From the NCBI GenBank assembly GCA_937892655.1, contig CALBJC010000119.1:1-15093 (forward strand): a stretch of 15,093 nucleotides of DNA. The letters run 5' to 3'. The DNA comes from an uncultured Clostridia bacterium (lineage in GTDB: Bacteria > Bacillota > Clostridia > Oscillospirales > Ruminococcaceae). The notes beneath the pieces were generated by a model that worked only from the letters and a program-made list of their open reading frames with translations, had not been told where the DNA came from and ran no database searches. Shown in pieces: positions 1 through 5,542 of the stretch. Position 1 is the stretch's first letter. Each line of letters opens with the position of its first letter. The position numbers and the translations under genes are program-made.

Positions 1-661
1 GCATATAAGCGAGTGGTGCTACTTCAATACTTCCCCTCTCCTGATGCTTAGCGAAGCTTTCAGCACCTAGCATATCAAATAAAGCGTCATATAAAGGTCT
101 TAAATATGGGTCAACTTTGTTCTGCAGATCGCCAGGTAAAAACCCAAGCTTCTCCCCTGCTTCAACTGCAGGTCGTGTCAGAATAATTTTTGTAACCTCG
201 TGAGCTTTAAAAGCTTTAACGGCCATAGCTACAGCAAGATAAGTCTTACCTGTACCAGCAGGTCCAACACCAAGAACAATTGTATTATTCTTAATACATT
301 CAATATATTTTTTCTGACCGAGAGTTTTAGGCTTAATGACTTTACCGGTTACAGTAACACAGATACCGTCGTTGGTAAGTGACGCAATCTGTTCCTGAGC
401 GCCCTCTGCAACAAGAGAATTAACGTATCTGATGTTTTGCTCGTTAATCTGTTCGCCTTTCTGAGCAAGAATAATAAGGCTTTTAATTGCAGCTTCTGCC
501 TTTAATACATCAGCTTCTTCACCTGATATTTTGATATCGTTGCCTCTGCTCAGAATTGAAACGTTATATTGACGTTGTAGTATATTTAAGTTCTCATCGT
601 AATTTCCAAAAAGATTGACTAATAAATCGAGATTTTGAGTTGTTATGATCTTTTCAGCCAC
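1..661 (-). CDS. phoH: PhoH family P-loop ATPase, 3' end cut by window edge
   Basis: PhoH-family cytoplasmic ATPase, related to the N-terminal half of superfamily 1 helicases and linked to RNA metabolism; its exact substrate is unresolved. About 220 N-terminal residues are visible, and no stop occurs before the edge. Counting from the ATG at 670, a KH-like N-terminal region (about 1-110) precedes a Walker A motif GPAGTGKT (136-143) and the family block LTRPAVEAGEKLGFLPGD (164-181). Walker B and the C-terminal part lie outside. Start choice: the AAAGGAG Shine-Dalgarno is only 1 nt from the ATG at 670 but 10 nt from an in-frame GTG at 661, which gives the usual MAEK-type N-terminus, so GTG is preferred; the ATG adds three residues. 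It follows yqfCD as in Bacillus (yqfC-yqfD-phoH), with 91 nt between them that hold a promoter. The family call is very secure; the start is less so. Confidence 0.95.
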   Translation of the reverse strand, partial: MAEKIITTQNLDLLVNLFGNYDENLNILQRQYNVSILSRGNDIKISGEEADVLKAEAAIKSLIILAQKGEQINEQNIRYVNSLVAEGAQEQIASLTNDGICVTVTGKVIKPKTLGQKKYIECIKNNTIVLGVGPAGTGKTYLAVAMAVKAFKAHEVTKIILTRPAVEAGEKLGFLPGDLQNKVDPYLRPLYDALFDMLGAESFAKHQERGSIEVAPLAYM

Positions 662-712
662 TAAATCCATTCTCCTTTGTAAAGAGTTAATTTTACATAA
701 TATGCCTAATAT

Positions 713-721
713 ATTATATCA
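713..721 (-). promoter_or_regulatory. Extended -10 sigma-A promoter for phoH
   Basis: On the minus strand the 91-nt gap between the yqfD stop and phoH contains TGATATAAT, a perfect extended -10 (TGn-TATAAT). No good -35 hexamer lies 16-18 nt upstream, only T-rich sequence. Extended -10 promoters commonly tolerate this. The predicted transcription start is near 706, leaving a leader of about 40-45 nt with a strong Shine-Dalgarno. This would give phoH vegetative expression independent of the sporulation genes upstream. Inference from sequence only. Confidence 0.6.
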
Positions 722-752
722 TATAAAATCAACAAATAAAAGAGATTTTTTG

Positions 753-1913
753 TTATTTTAGCAATATTTCTTTTTGCATACCTATTTCGCCTATTAAGGT
801 GTAATTTACTTCATATCTTACATTGTCGTTATTTATGTATTTTTCTATTCTTTTTGTCACTATCTCTGATGAAGAAAGAAGATTATGCTCATAATCTCTT
901 ATTTTATCTTCAATAATTAGTTGTGCTTCATCAGTAGTATATGAAGTCTCAACAAAACTGTTTGTATAGTATGTTCTGCTGATTACTGAAATAGGCAGGC
1001 TAATTCCAAGAAACTGAATACTGTTTTTTCTTTCACCTGAGATATAATAGTTATCCGAAATTTTTGAATTATTAAATGGAAATTCAAAGTCAAAAAAAGA
1101 TATGCATTTTTCTGTAAATTCAAGATTTTGTATTACTTCTGTGCTTTCTTTAAGTGGTTGTTCAAAAATTATTGTTTCATTATACTTGCCCCAGATATGC
1201 GCAATTGAATGATAATACATATACTCCCCTTTTTTATTATCAACAATTCCACTCACAAGTAAATCACCTTTTTTAACTCCGCTTCCAACTATTGACATAA
1301 GCTGTCCGCTCGAAACATTTACCTTTACAATCTGAGCATCTTTTGTTGATATGATGTCACTCGGATGATGATTATCCGGTATCACTGTTTCGTGTGAAGA
1401 AACCATTGCAACACTTATATTCAGTGATGAATTATAGCTGCTGACATCAACAAAGGAAATATTTTCAAAAGTATTATGTAAATCAGCTTCAATTATGTCA
1501 AAATCAAGTAAAGGAATGAAATCGCCATAATAAATGCCTCTATTTGAGAGATAATTTTCAATTTGCGCTCTTGTCTTAAAGTCACAGCCAGTAATATTTA
1601 TCTTAAGAATAATGTTTGACAAATATAATAGCATTAATGCAGAAATTATAAAGCCAATAATAAACCCTCTTCTTTTATGATTCTTGCTTAAAAGATTGGT
1701 CAATCCGCTTGATGATGTTATATTGATTTTAAAGCTATTGTTCTCACAGATTCTAAGTAGTTTTTTTAGCTGATAAAACGGTATTTCTCCTGATATCAAG
1801 TTGTCTTTGCATAATAGATTATTGTATTTTATTGACGAGTTTCTGAGTGTATTGAGGGCCATCAATGTATCTTCTTCTGAAATTTCAAATCTGTAGCTAC
1901 CAATAATACTCAT
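753..1913 (-). CDS. yqfD: Sporulation protein YqfD
   Basis: YqfD-family sporulation protein, 386 residues, close to the family's usual length of about 400. In Bacillus the gene belongs to the mother-cell sigma-E programme; the biochemical role is unknown. Residues 1-80 form a soluble, probably cytoplasmic N-terminus. A single hydrophobic segment at about 83-103 follows a basic stretch (KNHKRRG), suggesting a one-pass membrane protein with the remaining 280 residues outside the cytoplasm. Just after the segment, residues 106-170 read like a POTRA/FtsQ-type fold: a strand ending in TGC, a helix, a YYGDF turn, then paired strands. This is my inference. The ATG overlaps the yqfC stop (ATGA), and AAGGAG sits 6 nt upstream inside yqfC, so the two are translationally coupled. 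Identification rests on pairing with yqfC, the position before phoH and the domain layout. Confidence 0.88.
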   Translation of the reverse strand: MSIIGSYRFEISEEDTLMALNTLRNSSIKYNNLLCKDNLISGEIPFYQLKKLLRICENNSFKINITSSSGLTNLLSKNHKRRGFIIGFIISALMLLYLSNIILKINITGCDFKTRAQIENYLSNRGIYYGDFIPLLDFDIIEADLHNTFENISFVDVSSYNSSLNISVAMVSSHETVIPDNHHPSDIISTKDAQIVKVNVSSGQLMSIVGSGVKKGDLLVSGIVDNKKGEYMYYHSIAHIWGKYNETIIFEQPLKESTEVIQNLEFTEKCISFFDFEFPFNNSKISDNYYISGERKNSIQFLGISLPISVISRTYYTNSFVETSYTTDEAQLIIEDKIRDYEHNLLSSSEIVTKRIEKYINNDNVRYEVNYTLIGEIGMQKEILLK

Positions 1914-2188
1914 CGATTTCTCCTTCTGTATTCAAACGAAATACTTGATATTTTCCCGATTACTTCGACTGAAGAAGTAGAGTAATCACGAATGCATAAA
2001 CTTTCTCCCCATATTTCAATATAAAAATCACTGCATTCAATTTTAACGAAAAGTTCTGAACACTCCAAAATTCTCTTGCAGTTTTCTATCAGCACATTTC
2101 TATAGGGATTTATAATAATGCTTGTATTCATATACAATGATGATTTCAGGCGGCTAATTATCGTGTTATAATCTTTGTTATTCTCCAT
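1910..2188 (-). CDS. yqfC: YabP/YqfC family sporulation protein
   Basis: Small 92-residue protein of the YabP/YqfC family, whose members act in spore envelope assembly. Bacillus yqfC is mother-cell expressed, and its molecular function is not established. Visible traits are a beta-rich body with the conserved pattern of an N-terminal strand followed by NVLIENCKRILECSE at about 46-60, alternating hydrophobic residues (LFVKIECSDFYIEIWGESL) and a basic C-terminal tail (EYRRRNR). There is no signal peptide or membrane segment, so it is probably cytoplasmic or peripheral. A GAGGTGAT Shine-Dalgarno lies 6 nt before the ATG. It is the first gene of the yqfC-yqfD pair (4-nt overlap) and is divergent from ylbJ across 66 bp. 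The call depends on family pattern plus the yqfC-yqfD-phoH order. Confidence 0.87.
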   Translation of the reverse strand: MENNKDYNTIISRLKSSLYMNTSIIINPYRNVLIENCKRILECSELFVKIECSDFYIEIWGESLCIRDYSTSSVEVIGKISSISFEYRRRNR

Positions 2189-2204
2189 AATATATCACCT
2201 CATA

Positions 2205-2221
2205 TTACAATTATATTGTAA
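2205..2221. repeat. Inverted repeat in the yqfC/ylbJ divergent promoter region
   Basis: TTACAAT-TAT-ATTGTAA is a perfect inverted repeat with 7-bp arms and a 3-bp centre. It overlaps the predicted promoter elements of both divergent sporulation genes. It could be an operator for a dimeric regulator acting on both genes, but the sequence is very AT-rich and a chance palindrome is quite possible. Confidence 0.35.
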
Positions 2222-2238
2222 ATTAAATCTGCATATAC
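2210..2238 (-). promoter_or_regulatory. Sigma-E-like promoter candidate for yqfCD
   Basis: Minus strand: GTATATG (2238-2232) as -35, a 14-nt spacer, and AATATAAT (2217-2210) as -10. This resembles the sporulation sigma-E consensus (-35 KMATATT, -10 CATACAHT, spacer 14-15), although the important C of the -10 is missing. The predicted start near 2203 would leave only about 15 nt before the ATG, barely containing the Shine-Dalgarno. Known sigma-E control of yqfC in Bacillus makes it plausible. Confidence 0.35.
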
Positions 2239-2239
2239 T
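2211..2239 (+). promoter_or_regulatory. Sigma-E-like promoter candidate for ylbJ
   Basis: Plus strand: TTATATT (2211-2217) as -35, a 14-nt spacer, and CATATACT (2232-2239) as -10. This fits the sigma-E pattern (KMATATT, 14-15 nt, CATACAHT) at most positions including the initial CATA. The predicted start near 2246 falls on the GGTGAT ribosome site, giving an unusually short leader, which is the main argument against it. The same two blocks read in reverse form the yqfC candidate promoter. Confidence 0.4.
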
Positions 2240-2254
2240 TGTCTTGGTGATAAA

Positions 2255-3322
2255 ATGAATAGTAAGATAAACATCAAAGCTTTGTTGCTGATTATGGTAG
2301 TTGTTTTAACTATGAGCTATACTGTATTTTTCCCTGATAGAATGATTAAATCAAGCTCTCAGGCTGTGAAAAGATGTATAGAGATAGTAGTTCCCTCGTT
2401 GCTTTTCCCTATGTGCATATCACAAATTATTATAAAAACAGGGATTTATAAGTTGCTATGCTCCCCTGTAAGATTCATTTTCAAAATACTAAAGCTGTCT
2501 GAAGAGGAAATAGCAGTATTTATTATGTCAAATATTTCTGGTTACCCAATTGGCGGTTTAATGATTTCGCAGTTATATGCAGCAAATAAATTAACCAAAA
2601 GTAAAGCAGAAAGAATGCTCACATTTTGCTATGCACCAAGTCCGTCATTTGTAATATCGCTAATTGGGATTATTGTTTTCAATAACAGAAATATTGGTGT
2701 TTTGATATATCTTTCAAATCTGATAGTAAACTTTATTTTGCTTTTTTCTTATTCATTAACCCAGAATAATCAACGAATAAATACAGAAAAATCTGAAATC
2801 AGAATTAATATTGAAGAAATCTCAGATTGCATATATTCTTCTGCTCAGAAGCTGGTAAAAATGTGTTCGATAATTATTGTGATTTCAGTACTACTGGATT
2901 TAATTACATTATCGATTGAACGCTTCAAAATAGATTTTGATATGATAAAATGTATGTTTGAAATATCTTACATAGCAGAAATCAAAAGAAATTATAATAT
3001 TCTGATTATGATAGCACCATTGTTTTCAATTGGTGGTTTAAGCGTATTGCTCCAGTTAAAAACAGTATGTAAAGGCATTTCGCTTAACACATTTTTAAAG
3101 TCGAGAATCTATGTATTTGTGATGAATATGGCAGTAAGCTACATGTTATTTAATATATTTGAAGAAAAAGTATATTCAGCAAGCGTTTTTGCTTATACAA
3201 CATTAGTAAAAAACAACAATTATTTATCAACGATTTGTGTACTTTTTATGATTATAATATTTTTTTTGAAAAAACCACTAGTAAAATCAGAAAGAACGTG
3301 TTATAATATAAAAAACGAATAA
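2255..3322 (+). CDS. ylbJ: Sporulation integral membrane protein YlbJ
   Basis: YlbJ-family polytopic membrane protein of 355 residues (the family is usually around 350-410). In Bacillus it is mother-cell expressed and needed for normal spore formation; the fold belongs to the nucleoside-transporter/FeoB gate type, but a substrate is not known. Hydrophobic segments lie at about 7-26, 42-62, 85-110, 128-145, 148-166, 202-220, 247-270, 284-302 and 324-338. Diagnostic blocks are CIEIVVPSLLFPM (41-53), SGYPIGG (95-101) with the following KA-rich helix, and FCYAPSPSFV (124-133), matching the gate-domain glycine and proline motifs. The ATG is preceded by a GGTGAT ribosome site with a 4-nt spacer. 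It is divergent from yqfC, with a candidate sigma-E promoter between them, and is followed after 17 nt by a small cysteine protein gene. Confidence 0.9.
   Translation: MNSKINIKALLLIMVVVLTMSYTVFFPDRMIKSSSQAVKRCIEIVVPSLLFPMCISQIIIKTGIYKLLCSPVRFIFKILKLSEEEIAVFIMSNISGYPIGGLMISQLYAANKLTKSKAERMLTFCYAPSPSFVISLIGIIVFNNRNIGVLIYLSNLIVNFILLFSYSLTQNNQRINTEKSEIRINIEEISDCIYSSAQKLVKMCSIIIVISVLLDLITLSIERFKIDFDMIKCMFEISYIAEIKRNYNILIMIAPLFSIGGLSVLLQLKTVCKGISLNTFLKSRIYVFVMNMAVSYMLFNIFEEKVYSASVFAYTTLVKNNNYLSTICVLFMIIIFFLKKPLVKSERTCYNIKNE
3299..3307 (+). promoter_or_regulatory. Extended -10 promoter candidate for the 69-residue protein gene
   Basis: TGTTATAAT (TGn-TATAAT) lies in the last codons of ylbJ, with a predicted start near 3314 and a leader of about 26 nt carrying the strong GGGGGAG ribosome site. 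There is no convincing -35. If active, it would let the small gene be expressed in growing cells independently of ylbJ. Confidence 0.5.
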
Positions 3323-3339
3323 TTAAGGGGGAGACCGCT

Positions 3340-3549
3340 ATGAAAAAGAAGTTTTATGGTAATGATATCGATGCTAAATGTTCATACTGTACATATGGTA
3401 GCCGTGCAAAAGAAGGCAATAAGGTATTGTGCGAAAAGCAGGGCTTAGTTGATGATGAATATTCATGTAAGAAGTTTGAATATGACCCATTGAAGAGAAT
3501 TCCAAAGAAGCAGCTCAGCAAAGAAGAGAAAGATGACGAGCTTATCTAA
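3340..3549 (+). CDS. Small four-cysteine protein of unknown function
   Basis: A 69-residue protein I cannot name. It has four cysteines at 14, 17, 31 and 43 (CSYC, then VLCEKQ and YSCKKF), a spacing compatible with one structural zinc or iron site. It then has a conserved-looking FEYDPLKRIPKK block (46-57) and a charged tail (LSKEEKDDELI). There is no signal peptide or membrane segment, so it should be cytoplasmic. GGGGGAG sits 6 nt before the ATG, an exceptionally strong ribosome site that argues for a real, well-expressed gene. It lies 17 nt after ylbJ, has its own possible promoter and ends just before a strong terminator. I have the impression that similar small proteins occur in related Clostridia as hypothetical proteins, but I cannot verify that here. 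No function is proposed. Confidence 0.85.
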   Translation: MKKKFYGNDIDAKCSYCTYGSRAKEGNKVLCEKQGLVDDEYSCKKFEYDPLKRIPKKQLSKEEKDDELI

Positions 3550-3557
3550 CTAAAAAT

Positions 3558-3585
3558 CCCCTATTTGTCAACTGGCAAATAGGGG
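3558..3585. terminator. Bidirectional intrinsic terminator between convergent genes
   Basis: A perfect 10-bp stem CCCCTATTTG / CAAATAGGGG encloses an 8-nt loop. On the plus strand it is followed by TTGATTTTTT, ending the ylbJ run. On the minus strand it is followed by ATTTTTAG, ending ruvX, whose TAA stop (3596-3594) lies in the plus-strand T-tract. It serves both convergent transcripts. Confidence 0.92.
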
Positions 3586-3593
3586 TTGATTTT

Positions 3594-4034
3594 TTAGTCT
3601 TTGATTTCTCCGCTTTTCTTTTTGTTTTCTCTGTATTTTAAATAGCTTTCAAGAATAATTGTTGCAGCTACGGTGTCGATTACTTCTTTTCTTTTCTTAC
3701 CTCTTGTATCTGTTGCGTTAAGGTAATTAGTTGCTTCAACAGTTGTAGCTCGTTCATCCCAGAGCTCTACGGGTAAACCGGTCAACTCTTTTAGCTTATC
3801 AGCAAAAAGACTGCATTTTTCAGCCCTTGGTCCAATACTGCCATTCATATTCTTGGGATAGCCTACAACAATCATTTTAATATCGTATTCTTTAGCCATG
3901 TGAGCTACTTTTTGAGCACATAAATCAAAGTTTCGCTCAACTATTGTGCCTAATGGAGATGCAAGAAATTCTGTTCTGTCACAAGCTGCGAGACCTGTTC
4001 TTGTATCGCCAAAATCTACGGCCATTATCTTCAT
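3594..4034 (-). CDS. ruvX: RuvX/YqgF family pre-16S rRNA nuclease (Holliday junction resolvase-like)
   Basis: YqgF/RuvX-family RNase H-fold protein of 146 residues, about normal for the family. It is a cytoplasmic nuclease that helps mature the 5' end of 16S rRNA and was earlier predicted to be a Holliday junction resolvase. All expected acidic and motif positions are visible: the first strand MAVDFGDTRTGLA with Asp7, the GYPKNMNGS loop (58-66), DERATT with Asp93 and Glu94, and the late Asp120 in VIDTVAA. Its ATG has AAGGTGAT 5 nt upstream. It follows metK by 58 nt on the same strand, separated by a 30-bp palindrome, so it is either read through from metK or expressed from an unseen promoter. 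The bidirectional terminator ends it. Confidence 0.96.
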   Translation of the reverse strand: MKIMAVDFGDTRTGLAACDRTEFLASPLGTIVERNFDLCAQKVAHMAKEYDIKMIVVGYPKNMNGSIGPRAEKCSLFADKLKELTGLPVELWDERATTVEATNYLNATDTRGKKRKEVIDTVAATIILESYLKYRENKKKSGEIKD

Positions 4035-4050
4035 AATATCACCTTATAAT

Positions 4051-4080
4051 TAAAGACAGTAGTTTAAACTACTGTCTTTA
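4051..4080. terminator. Perfect 30-bp palindrome between metK and ruvX, possible weak terminator
   Basis: TAAAGACAGTAGTTT is followed directly by its exact reverse complement, giving a 30-bp perfect palindrome with no spacer. As RNA it folds into an approximately 12-13-bp hairpin with a tiny loop. On the minus strand it lies 12 nt after the metK stop and is followed by TTTAATTATAAGG, so the T-run is poor and termination may be partial. The symmetrical DNA could also be a protein-binding site or a 3'-end stabilising hairpin. Confidence 0.6.
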
Positions 4081-4092
4081 TATTTGTTTTAA

Positions 4093-5265
4093 TTACTTAA
4101 CGGCTTCTAAGAGAGCGTCAACTCTGTCTGTTCTTTCCCAGGCAACACCAAGATCTTCTCTACCCATATGACCATATGCAGCAGTCTGTCTGTACTGTGG
4201 CTTTCTGAGTTCAAGATCTCTGATGATTGCAGCAGGACGAAGGTCAAATACCTTGTTTACAGCTTCTGAAAGCTTTTCGTCAGAAACAGTACCGGTACCA
4301 AAAGTATCAACCATTACTGAAACAGGCTTAGCTACACCGATAGCGTATGCAAGCTCAATTTCACACTTCTTAGCAAGACCAGCCTTAACGATATTCTTAG
4401 CAACATATCTTGCAGCATAAGCAGCAGATCTGTCAACCTTAGTTGGGTCCTTACCTGAGAATGCGCCGCCACCATGTCTAGCGTAGCCACCGTATGTATC
4501 AACGATAATTTTTCTACCAGTAAGACCGCTGTCGCCCTGAGGGCCACCAACTACGAATCTGCCTGTTGGGTTAACAAAGATCTTTGTATTATCATCTAAA
4601 AGGTCAGCAGGAACTACAGGAATAATAACATTCTTGATAATATCCTCTCTGATCTGTTCAAGAGAAACCTTTTCATCATGCTGTGATGATACAACAACGG
4701 CATCAACTCTAGTAGGCTTATCATCTACATATTCGATTGTAACCTGTGTCTTACCATCAGGTCTGAGGTAAGAAAGTGTACCATTTTTTCTTACTTCTGT
4801 AAGCTTTAAAGCAAGCTTCTGAGCAAGTGAAATAGGCATAGGCATAAGTTCAGGAGTTTCGTCACAAGCAAAACCGAACATCATACCCTGGTCACCTGCA
4901 CCAGTATCAAATTCATTGTTTTCTCTGCCTTCTAACGCATTGTCAACACCCATAGCGATATCAGGTGACTGCTTATCGATTGTTGTGAAAACAGCGCATG
5001 TATTGCCATCAAAGCCATACTTAGCTCTGTCATAACCGATATTAACTACAACGTCTCTAACGATTGATGGTATATCAACGATAGCCTTAGTTGTAATTTC
5101 ACCCATACATAAAACCATACCAGTAGTAGTACAAGTTTCACAAGCTACTCTTGACATTGGATCCTGCTCAAGCATTGCATCCAATACTGCATCAGAAATC
5201 TGGTCACAGATTTTATCTGGATGGCCTTCTGTTACAGATTCTGAAGTAAATAAAAATCTAGACAT
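4093..5265 (-). CDS. metK: S-adenosylmethionine synthetase (methionine adenosyltransferase)
   Basis: Makes S-adenosylmethionine from methionine and ATP with release of phosphate and pyrophosphate; acts in the cytoplasm, normally as a tetramer. The 390-residue length is typical. Signature sites are all present: ESVTEGHPDK (9-18) with the ATP-binding His15 and Asp17, the hexapeptide GAGDQG (122-127), and the P-loop-like GGGAFSGKD (265-273) followed by KVDRSAAY. The ATG has AAGGAGG 8 nt upstream. It stands alone behind a consensus sigma-A promoter and a SAM-I riboswitch whose ligand is this enzyme's product, so transcription should stop when SAM is abundant: direct product feedback. ruvX follows after a palindromic hairpin. 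Confidence 0.99.
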   Translation of the reverse strand: MSRFLFTSESVTEGHPDKICDQISDAVLDAMLEQDPMSRVACETCTTTGMVLCMGEITTKAIVDIPSIVRDVVVNIGYDRAKYGFDGNTCAVFTTIDKQSPDIAMGVDNALEGRENNEFDTGAGDQGMMFGFACDETPELMPMPISLAQKLALKLTEVRKNGTLSYLRPDGKTQVTIEYVDDKPTRVDAVVVSSQHDEKVSLEQIREDIIKNVIIPVVPADLLDDNTKIFVNPTGRFVVGGPQGDSGLTGRKIIVDTYGGYARHGGGAFSGKDPTKVDRSAAYAARYVAKNIVKAGLAKKCEIELAYAIGVAKPVSVMVDTFGTGTVSDEKLSEAVNKVFDLRPAAIIRDLELRKPQYRQTAAYGHMGREDLGVAWERTDRVDALLEAVK

Positions 5266-5297
5266 TATTTTGTCCTCCTTAAAGTATTTTCATAAAT

Positions 5298-5320
5298 AAA
5301 AAAGCGCCCTCCCGAGCGCT
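5298..5320 (-). terminator. Intrinsic terminator of the metK SAM riboswitch
   Basis: Minus strand: stem AGCGCTC / GGGCGCT (7 bp, one G-U) with loop GGGA (5303-5320), running into TTTTTT (5303-5298). It begins 4 nt after the aptamer's P1 helix and 33 nt before the metK start, the standard position for a SAM-I expression platform. I did not work out the competing antiterminator pairing. Confidence 0.9.
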
Positions 5321-5324
5321 GCTG

Positions 5325-5448
5325 TTATCAAAAGTTTCCTCATCTCTCGGATTTCTCGGTAAATCCGCAGGATTTAGCACCTTGTTTTGTAAAACAAAAT
5401 CAGGTTGCTGGGCTTCATAGGACCTGTTCCCTCCACCACTCTTGATAA
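5325..5448 (-). promoter_or_regulatory. SAM-I (S-box) riboswitch aptamer upstream of metK
   Basis: The minus strand carries the S-box core in order: TTATCAAGAGTGGTGGAGGG at the 5' side of P1/P2, TATGAAGCCCAGCAACC, a variable hairpin built from GTTTTACAAAAC, GGTGCTAAATCC, a P4 hairpin from ATCC.GCGGAT.. to AAATCC, and GAGAGATGAG. P1 closes by pairing TTATCAA (5448-5442) with TTGATAA (5331-5325). SAM binding stabilises P1 and allows the downstream terminator to form, switching metK off. The class assignment is very secure from the conserved core plus the metK context. Confidence 0.98.
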
Positions 5449-5468
5449 GGTATTTTATTTACTAAGTT

Positions 5469-5497
5469 ATTATACTATATATTGTTGTTCTTGTCAA
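5469..5497 (-). promoter_or_regulatory. Consensus sigma-A promoter for the SAM riboswitch-metK transcript
   Basis: Minus strand: TTGACA (5497-5492), a 17-nt spacer, TATAAT (5474-5469). Both hexamers and the spacer are exact consensus. The predicted start near 5462 lies about 14 nt before the riboswitch P1 helix. Such a strong promoter fits a gene whose output is set by attenuation rather than initiation. Confidence 0.95.
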
Positions 5498-5509
5498 TAG
5501 CTATATACA

Positions 5510-5537
5510 AAAGACCGCATAATTCTATGCGGTCTTT
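5510..5537 (-). terminator. Intrinsic terminator ending the long alaS-to-DHHW gene run
   Basis: An 11-bp stem AAAGACCGCAT / ATGCGGTCTTT with a 6-nt loop lies 5 nt after the stop of the DHHW gene. On the minus strand it is followed by TTTTG. It separates the run from the metK promoter, whose -35 begins 13 nt further on. Confidence 0.88.
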
Positions 5538-5542
5538 ATATA

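Noticed and set aside
200..382. Plus-strand open frame within the phoH region
   Set aside because: It lies opposite the PhoH Walker A region and shows no start signal; shadow of a real gene.
723..752. Possible terminator after yqfD (AACAAA ... TTTGTT)
   Set aside because: The pairing is only six A/T-rich bases with a long loop and no GC core, too weak to call.
5370..5400. Inverted repeat GTTTTGTAAAAC as an operator or terminator
   Set aside because: It is the variable hairpin inside the SAM-I aptamer, explained by the riboswitch fold.
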